Origin: Lactifluus volemus
Taxonomy: Eukaryota; Basidiomycota; Agaricomycetes; Russulales; Russulaceae
NCBI GenBank assembly: GCA_022376515.1
Contig: WTXI01000083.1
Coordinates: 1 to 64,000 of the forward strand
DNA: 64,000 nt
Direction: 5' to 3'
The translations under genes and the position numbers were made by a program. Positions 23,020 through 33,817 of the stretch are shown here, piece by piece. The notes under the pieces were generated by a model. It was not told the origin of the DNA. It saw only the letters and a program-made list of their open reading frames with translations, and made no database searches. How positions within the stretch are numbered: position 1 is the stretch's first letter; each line of letters begins with the position of its first letter.

Positions 23020-24417
23020 TTTTTTTTTTTTTTAAAATCAGCATTTATATCCCACAACATGTGACTATGACAAAGACGCGGTCCCTATGGGTACAGGAAT
23101 GGATCAGGCGGCGGGGGGAATGTGGGTGAGGTATAACGTTAGGCTGGACGGAAGGATGGCTGTTTTTGGGGCGGGGAAGGGAGTAGAGAGTGGGTACTAT
23201 CTACAGTGAGAAGGTGTACAATCTATCTAAGGGGACATCATCCCGGGTTCCACGCTTCTCTCGGGGCTATGCAGGCACACGTCGCTTTCAGGAAGCGGGT
23301 CATGGCAGCACCACCCTCGGCTGTGCCTAGGAGAACGGGGAGGGAAATATCGTGGTCGATCGGGCGGAGGATTTCTTGGCGGGCGTCTGTATATAGTGGG
23401 CAATGCGAGACCACATGGTCTACGGTCTGAAGGGGTTCCCCGCAGGGGCAGGATATGGGTTTCCCTGTGAGGAAGCGTGCGGCGTAGGAGCCGATGAAGG
23501 CGTGCCCGGTGATGAGCCGGACCAGGGTGGAGAAGATGGCGCGATCGCAGCCTCTTGAGCCTTGGATGACTGGGGGGGGCTTACCGGAGGGGGGTTCAGG
23601 GAGGGCAATGTAAATTTGAGAGAGGCAGTCGCTGTTCCGCCAGCGGGAGCCCCACTCCTCGATGAGGCCGGTTTTTGCGAGTTGACGTTGGTAGCTAATG
23701 GCGTAGGGCTCTCGGTGGTTTGGTGGGAGGGGGCGCGGGGCGGTCGTGTCTGTGAGGTGGTGCACACGCGCAAAGCCGACCAAAGACTTGTGGGGCGGGG
23801 CCCAGGATAATCTGATATCCAGGGACCTATAGAGTGTGAGGAGGTTGTTAGCAGTTTGTCTGAAGGAGAGTGAGAAGGGTTGGCCTGGGTGAGGCCCAGG
23901 CTTGAGGATGGCGTCAATTGCGGAGGCACTTGAGGTGAGGATGAGGATGTGGGTCGCTGGGATTCCCACCAAAATGGTTTGAGCGAGGGAGATCCCAGAG
24001 TCGAGGGCTGCAAGGTCAGTGTCGAAAAGGGAGACGGTCTTTCCCAGAGGGCGTTCGGAGTGGCGGACCTCCTTACCCTTTGTATAGGCAACTGCTGCTG
24101 CGATGCCTATTGGGGCGTCATCATCTCTGTTCGCGTTAGTGAGGGCACCGCGACAGAATATTACCAGTTTGGTGGATGGGGGGTTTGAGAACACTTCGTT
24201 TTTGAGGGTGGCAGCGTGCGTTTTCCGTTCGTCGCCGTGTCGCACTTTGGCGTCCCGGGTGAGCCTGTCGCCCCAGCTGCTGAGGTTCCAGGGGGGGACC
24301 GCATGTGTGCGAAGGCGTGGGCCCTGTGAGGGGACGAGTTGGGCCATGGCAGTAAGTCAGGATCGGGTGCGGTGGTTGCGTGGGGGCGAGCACGGGAAGG
24401 GGAGGTCCTCCGAGTGG
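23020..24417 (-). mobile_element. 5'-truncated LINE (non-LTR retrotransposon)
   Basis: On the minus strand an RNase H/zinc-knuckle coding region ends at 23238, followed by a short 3' UTR and a 14-base A tail (the T run at 23020-23033). The copy is flanked by a direct 10-bp duplication TGGGCAGAGT (23010-23019 and 24418-24427), which fixes both borders. At 1398 bp only the 3' end of ORF2 is present, as expected from incomplete reverse transcription. It landed just beyond the stop codon of the Plavaka transposase gene. Confidence 0.88.
23238..24347 (-). pseudogene. LINE ORF2 C-terminus: RNase H-like domain and CCHC knuckle
   Basis: A 369-residue frame starts at an ATG at 24347 shortly after a stop. 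A RNase H-like region follows (GIAAAVAYTKGKEVRHSERP, FDTDLAALDSGISLAQ), then DRAIFSTLVRLITGHAFIGS and a Cys/His cluster CPCGEPLQTVDHVVSHCPLY, as in the C-terminus of fungal Tad1-like LINEs. Endonuclease and reverse transcriptase are missing because of 5' truncation. The remaining frame is open, suggesting a young copy. It cannot mobilise itself. Confidence 0.85.
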
Positions 24418-24910
24418 TGGGCAGAGTGTGATGCTAGAGCGAGCTTGGGTGACTCGGACCCGGGCCGCCCGGTGTCAAGCTCGGAGTCTCATATCTCAGA
24501 CTGAAGACTCGGTCACAGACAATGAGCACTACATGCTATGCCTTTGAATGTAGTCCTATATAGAGAACATAGTCCAAAGTATTTGGGATCACATTAATTG
24601 TATTGGTGATGAAATTTAGTCTGTGCATTACATTGAGACTACATTTCTGTTGTCCTTATGTCAGGAGAACAGCAAGTCCTGCATCACATTGTATTGTGGC
24701 TGCAATTCCCTTGGCCCAGACTACAAGACCTGCATTTTTAATGTATTTGAATACATTTCAACTATATCTCATATATTGCCACACAAGACTTTTTTTTCAA
24801 TTCAATTTTTGCTACAGGTACTGCAATCTTTAATACCTTGTGAAAACAGACTTGTAGCTATTGCAATGTCATGTATTTCCATACACTCAGCTGTCACTTT
24901 TTCTGATGGC

Positions 24911-25384
24911 TACGCTCGTCAAACTCTACTTGGGTCGAGAACGTAAGTCCATATACAGCAACGCTAAATATACCTACAAGGGCTTCAAGCAGCAAACAAC
25001 ACAACCGAACTTGAATGGCGTGCGTACGGTGACGCAGGTGGCACGCCCCTTCTCCCCGTCATGACATATCACCAGATAGCCGCCATCAAACCCCGTCTCT
25101 GAATGGATAGCTAAGAAAAACAAATAATAGATAAGAGATGGTGTGAGAAAAGAGACGAGCCCAGCCCAGGATGCAGACGCTAACCCGATATATGAACGGC
25201 ATGGCACTGTTCCTAAAATGGTGCAAAATTCCCTAGCTGGCTCAGAGTCATGATATCAGGGGTCACGAGGTGTCCCCAACCGTGGCATCATACAAAGTAC
25301 ATAATGTGTTCATGGGATGCAACCCTGGAACATTATAAGGTGGTCACCTTAGCAGCTTCTTTTTCTCATTTGAAACACCCTTCC
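24911..25384. other. Right flank of the Plavaka insertion
   Basis: No complete gene. When the element and one GC are removed, the minus strand of this flank joins the minus strand of 10711-10690 in an open frame (GLTFSTQVEFDERSLHVREW) that ends at a good GTAAGT donor. An exon of a host gene may therefore have been split; it is not identified. Confidence 0.4.
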
Positions 25385-27551
25385 TTAACTTCTCTTCGTA
25401 CCCTCATTATTAGTTCGTCTTTTCATGTTCCGGAAAAACAGTCGCACGCCACGTAGTACCCTCATCAATACGGGCACTGCTGCCACTGCATTACTGCCAG
25501 TTGACGACTGCGTTGGCGCTGGCGCAGATCTGGAGGCAGATGAGGTACCACGCCGAAGATTTCCCAGGTTCAGGATGGCCGGTATGAAACCACTGGCGGC
25601 ACGCCCCGGTGAATCAGAGGTTTCCTGGGCTTGTCGATGGAATTCGGCGTAACAACCAGGGTCCGGAGAACTTCTGCACCCCGGCGTCCTCACTTCTGGT
25701 ATGAACGGAGTCTGAGTAATCAAACGGGACATTGTGCAATGCAGAGCCATCCTCACCGGATGACCCGCATTGGAAGCCAACGAGCGCAAAGTCGGCCGTT
25801 GAGAAGGCGACGGGATGGTCATCTACTTGGGTACCGGTACCAGCCACGGGCACCCCCAATGACGGCGCTGATTGGAGGCTACTAGCCCCGCGGGCCTGAG
25901 CGGGTGTGGACGTCTCCGCCACGAGGGCTGCGGAGGGTGCTGCGAGTGACTCGCCGGTGTCCTGTGGGGGCGTGGCGTCGATGTCTTGCGTGGTAGGTCC
26001 TTCGAAAGCGCCAGGGGTCGTATCATCAATCTGGCACATGCAGATCAGTTCCATAACCGCCCCGCTCGCTGGTAGGCCACCAATCATGTTGCTCTGGTCT
26101 GTAAAAGAGCCGAGAAGCTGCTTATGCTTTCCGCATTCGATAATCTGGCCATACTTGAGACCAAGAATCTATAATGTGCGATGCATGTCAGATGTCATGT
26201 TCCAGGCACACAGGAATAGACCTACTGAAGGCCTGTGGGCAATGGAATGACCACGAATCGAATTCTGCAGAATTTTCTGGATGTCACGTTCAGCGGAAGT
26301 GTTTGGAGCGCTGGTGATACAGTATCAATCGGACGCCGATCTACTACTATGGATGCGAAGCAGACCTGGTGGCCTCCTCTGGATCCTTCAGCACGGGGCA
26401 CGCAGTAGCGACTTGTTGCTTCTCTCCTCCGCTCGGTCGAATGCCATTGTTATGGACATGAATCTGCGCTGCATGAGTCGCTTCATCCGATCCGTCCTGG
26501 GTCGCCCCAAAAGTGACATAGCTACGAGGCTCGCTATCAGAACTGGCCAAAAGGCTGCTACAGGGCTAGATATGATACGCACTCGATGTTATAGCCATTA
26601 CTTCCACCGAAAAGTACGTCATCCTGCGCTCCAATCGCGTTACGAGAATTTGGCGGTGTCACATCGCTGTGTCCACCAACTAGGATGCGGTCGTCACCCA
26701 CCTCCAAGTCATCAACTGGATAGAGGAGGCGGAGGATGGCCAACGCTCCCAGGCCAAATTCGCTGACGAGGGTTATTGATGCCCCTTGACTAGTATGGAC
26801 ACCAAACGATACACCATGCAGAGAACGTTTCGTGAAGTGGGAGTCAGGACACGCCACGATGAACTGAGGATGATAGTTCTTCTTCAGGCAGAGAAAGGGT
26901 GAGGTATGGGGCAGACGTCTAAGAAACAGAGGTCAAACTCTGATATGCAACGCAATTGGGCGATAGAGGAGGCGTGGTTGGCCTCGAGACTGCGACTAAT
27001 GTAGAACTGGGGAACGTATCATACCTGCTGCTTTCTGCTGTACCAACAGCGCGACCGGGAGAAGCGTGTATACCTTCCTTTCGGAGAACATGGGAAGTCG
27101 AAGGGAAAAATAATAAGAGAAGAAGGATGTGCAACACGAGGAAAATTAAGTGAAGGGGTGTTTCAAGTTGGGTGTTGTACAGAAAAGCTATCAAGCATGT
27201 TAGGCTTCCATGAGAATCGGTAAAAAGTTACGCACCGTCTTTAGTTATCAAGGACCCAACTACCTGAGCCACGTGAAGGACGACGAAAAGAAAGATAGCA
27301 GCCTGAGGTTTCAGACGCTTGGGTAGCCAGTATCCACTACCCTTGACATCTTCCCAGCTTCCCGAGGCGGCGAGACGGCGGAGGTAGATTGCACCGAGAC
27401 TGATGAGGTGTCTAATATCTAGGTATCCACACCGGGGCCAATTTTGGCCATAAATTCCAAAAGCGAGGCTACTGAGTGGGATGGAAGCCTCGACTGAAGG
27501 AGATGATCTACCGAATTCAAACCGTAGCTTGTCGCCAGCCGCTGCAAACAT
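25385..27551 (-). CDS. Putative multi-exon gene, unknown product
   Basis: Several minus-strand stretches look coding and carry plausible splice sites, but I could not join them fully. The first exon starts at an ATG at 27551 and ends at a GTGCGT donor (27235), with a hydrophobic segment AAIFLFVVLHVAQVVGSLI near its end. A later exon (about 26930-26600) contains ACPDSHFTKRSLHGVSFGVH and SEFGLGALAILRLLYPVDDL. Near the end (about 26090-25385) the sequence is Ser/Pro/Ala-rich and finishes with LMRVLRGVRLFFRNMKRR. A membrane or secreted protein is possible. No named domain is recognised and the exon structure is unresolved. Confidence 0.3.
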
Positions 27552-29265
27552 GATCGCCTGTAGGGCGCGCCACTACTAGTGACTGCCAGTAAAGTGCCGA
27601 CGAAGAACTTGAAGAGAGAGTGAAGAAAGGGAGATGAGCGGAGAAAAAAAGGTTGAGGCGATGTCAGGTGTCCCAACGCCACCTGGAGCCGAGGGCATTG
27701 AAAACGGAGCTCGCTGAACGAAAGCAAGACTACTGCAGGCTTTTAACGGAGATTGTTATATCGTCACCTAACTTATGATAACTTAATCGTGACACGCGTT
27801 TCCGAGTCGGGCGCCTCAGCCTTATCGACACCCGTACAAAGTGTCATGGGATAAGCATGTGGTATCCCTGACTTGGAAAAAGAGCACAGTCAAAGCCTTA
27901 AATCTACTAGGGAACTAAGTGCACTGGCAGGGACTTACGCTTGGTTTCAACAACACCATGATATGCCCCCCCACATACTACACCTGGTTCCAGGCAATGC
28001 CTCTTCTCCACCACCACCATCACCGCCACCGCCACCACCAACTCCCTAACAGTCGCACTCTCAGCATCTAATGCCGAGACCTCGGTTCTAACCCACCCAA
28101 CAAAAGTCCAGCATCTACGCGTGCATTGGGTACGGTCGAGTGAACCATCACAGCCCACCGCCCTTGCCGCACTTCCCACCACCGTACTGACTATCTCCCT
28201 ACTACGGGACATCACCCTCTGACAGTCCTTACAAGAGTGGCAACGGCAATGCCCTGATAATCCCCGTTTCGGCCAAGTTTTTCGGGCCCTTCACTAACCA
28301 CCAAACGGCTAGCTCCAGGATTCATCCAGGACACAGCGGCCTCCTCGCCGGCTTTCCGTAGTGCCCCCGATCTGCATGGCTGCCAATGCGGTCTTCACTG
28401 CCAGCATCTTCTTCGGTGTCGAGACCCACCGCGTCACCCCCAACTTCCTGGCGTCCATTTGGACAACAGTCGTTTTTGGATAATAAATTTGCACTGGTGG
28501 GCCAAACGCCAATTCGACGATCCGACTTCCGCTCAGGAAGCCAAGAAGCATCATGCAATTGGTATCTGTGGAAGAAAGCGACGGATACCGAGAGCATGCC
28601 CCCACTACCATTAGCACGCAATAGGTAATACAGATTGATGACAATTTCAGAACATCAGATGGAAAGTAAGAGCGGCTTTTGTGTACACGCAGCGTGTGTT
28701 AGTACTCGCTCATTTGTTTCGCATGTCTATTTGCCTTTCATTGATCCGTCCCGTGATGCTTCTGTGCCTCTATGTCGTCTTCTGCAAATGCCAAGATTTT
28801 TTTTTGAAAGCATGACATTTTGTTCCAGCTGCCATCCTGCTACGTGCCTCATGTCTCACAGCTTCATGTTTAGTTGGATCGCCTAACGCTCGGTCTTTGT
28901 TCGCCTGATACGGTAGTTATTCTACTAGTAACCCTAAGTCTCGTTTTGGTTGTCCTAGTTCTGGACTGCATGCTGTGCCTCACGCTGTGCCAGCGTCTGG
29001 ACCGCCCTCTTCTCTTCACTTTCCTTTCAAGGAAAAACGTAAACATCCTTACGAAGCATTGGCACATTAGCATTCTGAGGGTGTACGCGTCCCAAAAACT
29101 TCTTTATGTTCCTCCTTGATTTTCGGCTTCGAACTGTTAGCTACTATATACTGATCTCCTATCTAGAAGGGTTTTGTCCATTTCAAGTTTGGTCCGCAGC
29201 AAGCTCAAGCCAGCTTCCCTCCATTGCTAAGGTGTCGGCAACGCTGATTTGGCAAGCAACCCTAT
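27552..29265. other. 1.7-kb interval without a supported gene
   Basis: Only short open frames. About 28010-28045 is a CCACCACCATCACCGCC-type simple repeat. The minus-strand frame 28644-28309 is open but shows no recognisable motif. I see no RNA gene. Confidence 0.5.
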
Positions 29266-29457
29266 TTGGAATCTGATGAAGCTGAGCCATCGATTGCGCA
29301 TGTGCCAGAGGGCGAGGTGGATATCACCCTCTTCCGTAGCTGCTTTCCCGGAAAAGCAGCACCTCCAGTGGTCCGAATCCGCCACAAGTTTGCCTCCCTG
29401 CTTGGGGATGAATTTCCGCCGCCCCTTCAGTTAGGCTCGTGTAGAGGGTATGGGTAG
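29266..29457 (+). pseudogene. Orphan exon resembling a GST N-terminus
   Basis: The plus-strand frame includes IAHVPEGEVDITLFRSCF, matching the minus-strand GST at 30800-30840 (AHMGEADITLFGSCFCPFV), with near-identical DNA over GGCGAGG-GGATATCACCCTCTT. After the Cys-Phe the match stops (PGKAAPP...), so the CPF catalytic motif is lost. The orientation is opposite to the two GST copies to its right. Probably a broken third copy. Confidence 0.5.
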
Positions 29458-29815
29458 TATTTGAGGACCTCTTACCACGTACATTCTGACTCCTGATGCG
29501 AGCTTTTCGTAAAACGGATTCCCACGTTCTTCCTCGTGACTTTTGAGATAATTCTCATGTGCTTGACTTCTTGCGCCATCTTCCCTCTTTGATTATCTTT
29601 CGTTTCCTTCTCACCGTACTTGATTCCCACTCCCTGTACAAACCATGTAAAACAAATATGGAAGGACATATTTGGTTCATCCGGCGCTCCTAGTTTTAAC
29701 TAAGGCAGTCCAAGCCCAGAGTTGATTGCGTTCGCAACTTGGCTCGTATTAGGTCGATTAAAAGCATACCTAATTTGATTCATCAACTACCCTGAGACGC
29801 AAAGATGTCGTCCCC

Positions 29816-30905
29816 TCACCTTTCATAGCTTTCTAGATAGAGCTCCTCGGTGCTGCACGTCGCCTTGAAGGACGGATGCGCAACCAGTCTATCCACCCAC
29901 GCGCTAATCTTTGACCCCGCAGGTAACTCGAAAGCGCGATAATGCCTCAGCACGTTGCTAGCGCGGAACAACCCTTCCGTTCCTTTGTTCGTTAGAGAGA
30001 ACGTAAAAGGTTCCCGAAAACTAATCAGCATACGCAAACTCACATGGTCCGACCATCACATCCGTCCGGTTCAACTCTCCACCTCTCAGACCACAATCCT
30101 GAACCTGTCGCAAGACCCGTCACGGCGAAAACTTGTTGTCGCTCGAGGAGCGACGCGAGGTGTTCCAGCGCAGCTGAAAACTCTTCTTTGTAAACCATCT
30201 GACGCTCCGTATCCTGCGCCTGCAAAAAGCGATGAAACGACGGTACGAGTGTGCGCGATATATAGTCTGCTTGTAGACGCACGAGCACCCGCGCGTATGG
30301 ATCTGAGCGGGGAGGAAGAAGCGATCTTCCGGTGGTGTTACTTGCAAGACTAAAATTTTTTTTACACATGAGACAACAGCAACAGCAAGGAAGGGTGCAG
30401 GCGATGAAATGAATCGATATAAGCAATTGGACCCACGTACTCGTCTAGGTACTCGAGAATGACGGTGCTTTCGTTGAGGGATCGCGGGGGTGTAAAAGCG
30501 TGCAATTTGAGTGCGGGTACGAGACCCTTCGGAGAGACTTGCAATAGCTCTTCCGTTTTCTTGTAAGGGTCAACTTCGTCTGCAGCCACGAAAAAGCTGA
30601 AGGGTGAGCTCCCATGGTTACAGGGGCGGGAGAGCGAGGCTTAACGGTACTAAATGTGGAGAATTATTCGTGAGACATATCATATGAACACCCGCGATAG
30701 ACAGAACGTACGCGATAAGGGATGTCAAGATATTCGAACGCTACCCACACCCTCTGCACGAATGGGCAGAAACAACTACCAAAGAGGGTGATATCCGCCT
30801 CGCCCATATGGGCGTTGACAGTATCGAGCGCATCACCGGTACAATGAAGGTGATATTGCTTCCCAGAATCCGTTGAAAAGCGACGTGATACCAGTCTTGA
30901 TACAA
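29816..30905 (-). pseudogene. Glutathione S-transferase, omega-like, copy 1 (frameshifted)
   Basis: Exons on the minus strand give DSGKQYHLHCTGDALDTVNA, ADITLFGSCFCPFVQRVW (Cys-Pro-Phe active-site motif of omega/dehydroascorbate-type GSTs), VAADEVDPYKKTEELLQVSP with KGLVPAL, NESTVILEYLDE (glutathione-binding Glu-Ser), then the helical domain (RLQADYISRTLVPSFHRF; WLFRASNVLRHYRAFELP) ending at 29816. Compared with copy 2, a 23-bp insert near 30090-30112 shifts the frame between the helical exon and GELNRTDVMVGP. No start codon in phase is visible upstream. Such enzymes conjugate or reduce with glutathione in the cytosol; this copy is probably damaged. Confidence 0.75.
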
Positions 30906-31051
30906 GATACGTGACACAGTCACAGAGAGGACAGGTACATGGAGAAAAACCTGCAATTGCTGTCGAACACGTGATGGGAAATTATATCGACCCCACGCGC
31001 TAATCTCACCGGCAAAACCTGCGCGATAACGCCTCAGTTCACTGTGACCAT

Positions 31052-31650
31052 TTACATCACGTGAACGTGGACGTGGCGTAGTCTGACCATCACATCCGTC
31101 CAGTTCAACTCTCCCTGTCCCAAGACCCGTCGCGGCGGGCGCTCCCCACGCTCTAGGAGCAACGTGAGGTGTTCCAGCGCAGCCGAAACCTTTTCTTTGT
31201 CAACCATCTGGCGCTTTGTATCATGCGCCTGCCTTGGCGCCTGCACAAAGCGATAAAACGATGGTACGAGCGTGCGCGATATATAGTCTGCTTGTAGACG
31301 CATGAGCGCGCGCGTGCATAGATCTGAGCGAGGAGGATGCAACGATTTTCCCTGCAAGACTATTTTTTTTTACACATGAACAATAGCAACAGCAACGCAA
31401 GGGCGCCCCACGTACTCGTCTAGGTACTCTAGAATGACGGTACTTTCGTAGAGGGATAGGACGAGGGATTTAACAGTACTAAAAGGTGGAGTTGATGATG
31501 ATTCGGGAGAGATATCACGCGATAGACAAAACTTATGCGATAAGCGATGCCAAAGACATTCAAACGCTACCCACACCTTCTGCACGAACTGGGTAGAAAC
31601 GAAAAAGTGATACTGCTTTCCAGAATCCGTTGAGAAAGCGACATGAAATG
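31052..31650 (-). pseudogene. Glutathione S-transferase copy 2, with deletions
   Basis: It parallels copy 1: FVQKVWVAFECL, YESTVILEYLDE, RLQADYISRTLVPSFYRFVQ, GQGELNWTDVMV. It lacks the segment holding the catalytic Cys (the frame jumps from the leader to FVQKVW) and about 130 bp of the second N-terminal exon. Its last exon is degenerate and merges with the 5' part of copy 1. A tandem duplication followed by decay explains this. Confidence 0.8.
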
Positions 31651-31689
31651 ATTTTGTCTTCTACAAGAAAAAACAAGAAACAATTTTTT

Positions 31690-33092
31690 TTACAAAGTTA
31701 CATCACTAGCAGTCACGTGCTGCGGAACGAAAAAGTATGACAAGATAAGATGGAGATGGGTGGATAGATAACGGAGGTGCGAGAGGTGTTCAAATATGTC
31801 TCGCCACTCGCTCGAGAGAGTAACGATGGCCTCGATGAGCCACTTTCCAGGTCGTATACTATCCGGAAGGAACTCACCCGCGACCATCCCTCGTCGAGTC
31901 CACGCATCAAACATCAAAGTACCCCAAGTGTTCACCCACAACATCGTCCAAACCCACCCACCAAATCCACCCACGCGACGACCCGTCACCCACCTAAACG
32001 TAAACTCCAAAGCGGTGCCTAAACCCATGAGGAGAAAGAATCCTCCGGTCGTACGAGCTTCGATCCCCCGACCGAGTCCCCATACACCAAAGTCGTGCAG
32101 GACGGCCGAGACGACAAAAGCGCCGAGACAGGCGCCGGGTTTGCCCAACAACGCGCCACCGGGACGGGCGCCGAATACGACGAGGAGGTGTCGAAAGAAC
32201 TGGTGCCAACGGAAACTCCAAAATTCGATGAGCGACGTCGCCATCCACGGTCGATCGGAGAGGGCCGGCCATGCCCAGTCAGGTTGTCGGAGCACGACGC
32301 GGCCGAAGAGCGTACAAACGTGGTAGAGAATGTCGACGGCAGAGTAGACGAAAAAGCAACCGCAGGTGCCGAGAAACACGCCCAGGAAGTAACGCGGGAT
32401 CGGGCTCAGGGTGGGATCGTAGAGGGTGTCACCGGAGGGACGGTTCAAAGATGGACGGATAGACTGCAGGAGATGTAGGCAGATGTCGCACACGAGAAAT
32501 TTGAAGAGGAGCTTGGCTAGGACTCCGGCGATCGATGGGTACGACTTGTTTGCATGTGGGTGTGGCTTGGGGGCCCACGACCATCCGATTCCACGCTGGT
32601 TGCACATAAGATCAAATGCATCGAGGAGGACGTTGGGAATGGTCAAAGGTCGTTCGACGAGAGTATTTGGTCCTGTTGCGAGTGGTTCGTACCTCCGTAA
32701 CGGTTCCTTGAGAAACGCCCACTCAAGTGATCTGAGTGCTATAGACATCATTCCAATCTGATAAGCAGCCTAGAGTCAGTAATTAACAGATTGAAAAGTT
32801 GATAAGCAAAACGCACCACATAGGCAAAGTTGCAGTGGTTGATCCTGTCCGCACTCTCGAGTCCCAGAAATTGAGCGACACTGGTCGAATAATTCAGCCC
32901 TACTGCGCAGTTCCAAGACTTCCATACGATGAACGGTATCAAAGCGAGTTTGATTACGTATGTCCGCGGGAGAAGGGTCAGCACCGCTAACGCATAAAAG
33001 GACAAAATGAGAGGGAGGACGGCGGCAATCGTAAACGGTTGGCGAAGGGCAGGGTCTGGAAGACTGGGAAGGATTGCAGATGGAGTGAACAT
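31690..33092 (-). CDS. Wax-synthase-like membrane acyltransferase (MBOAT type)
   Basis: Two exons, 33092-32817 and 32769-31690, joined by a 47-bp GT-AG intron, encode 451 residues. The start is the ATG at 33092-33090. Several hydrophobic segments are present (IAAVLPLILSFYALAVLTLL near residue 25; YFLGVFLGTCGCFFVYSAVD near 220; LGAFVVSAVLHDFGVWGLG near 305). SLIEFWSFRWHQFFRHLLVV around residue 280 is the conserved wax-synthase/MBOAT block with the putative catalytic His. Fungal relatives are long-chain alcohol O-acyltransferases or terpenoid O-acetyltransferases of the endoplasmic reticulum; the substrate cannot be told from sequence. No secondary-metabolism genes flank it. The frame is intact. 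Confidence 0.85.
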
Positions 33093-33710
33093 TGGAGGTT
33101 CGGGGGGGTTGGGGGATGTCCACCGCCCTATGAATATGAAAAGGGCGGACGATGGGCGTAAATTGAGCGCCTAGTGCCAGGCCGTTCCGAAAAACTCCAT
33201 TCCTGCTGACGAACAAGTCAAGATAATCAGCACAGCTTTTGTACATTACTCCTTCTGTATGTTGAGTCATCTGCTGATATAGGTGACTAAACAGTTTCGT
33301 TTTTTCTTTTGAACAAGAGTGCCTAAGACACGTACTCTTCTACTCTTTCGAATCGTGCATGCACTGTGGGTTACATGGGTAAGCTTGATGGAAACAGAAA
33401 GGAAATGACGAGAGTGTCGGGGAAAGGCACGGAGGTAGATGAAGTATGTTTGACAGAAGCCTGAAGGAGTGCCGGCGCAAACTGAAAACGTGGCATTCCG
33501 GGATTATCGATAAGATGATGCATATGCACGTACGCGATCAAGTCCAGGTGGAGGTTTAGAATTGACATGTTGACGGGTCAGTTAGTGTGCGCTGTACTTT
33601 ACAAACCCACAGTTCAACCAACTGAGACGAGGACGGGTTTCTTAAGCCGGATCTCAGATCATGTTGAATTAACCCATATCTGAACCCGATTCTGCTGCCA
33701 AGACCGGTCT
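33093..33710. other. Intergenic spacer between two minus-strand genes
   Basis: No gene seen. It contains the 5' flank of the wax-synthase-like gene and the 3' flank of the phosphatase gene. Confidence 0.6.
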
Positions 33711-33817
33711 TTATCCTTTTCTGGTCTGTGACATCCGCGTAAATTGATGATTATTATTATCAACATAGAAACACCGAACTGTACATTGCAAGGCCCATCC
33801 ACACGAAAAACAATTAG

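Larger units (their letters stand above)
10714..24908. mobile_element. 14.2-kb Plavaka-class DNA transposon
   Basis: The left end CATCAGAAAAAATGACAGC (10714-10732) is matched by the reverse complement of 24890-24908 with one mismatch in 19. The flanks are GC at 10712-10713 and GC at 24909-24910, consistent with a 2-bp target duplication. Inside are a Plavaka-type transposase gene (18537-22962, plus strand) and a DUF6698-like gene (14437-11578, minus strand). A LINE with its own target duplication (23020-24417) and smaller repeats make up part of the length. Without the LINE the element would be about 12.8 kb. Termini and transposase support one element; accretion of several insertions that fortuitously share ends is less likely but not excluded. 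Confidence 0.7.

Noticed and set aside
23420..24091. Pro/Ser-rich minus-strand frame overlapping the LINE ORF
   Set aside because: Shifted shadow of the RNase H/CCHC frame in GC-rich DNA.
31777..32761. Plus-strand frames across the wax-synthase-like gene
   Set aside because: Antisense shadows of a well-supported minus-strand gene with an intron in phase.
33711..33817. C-terminal extension of the phosphatase frame
   Set aside because: A GTGCGT...TTAG intron (33970-33910) gives a hydrophobic end and an earlier stop; the unspliced extension is Cys-rich and unlike the family.
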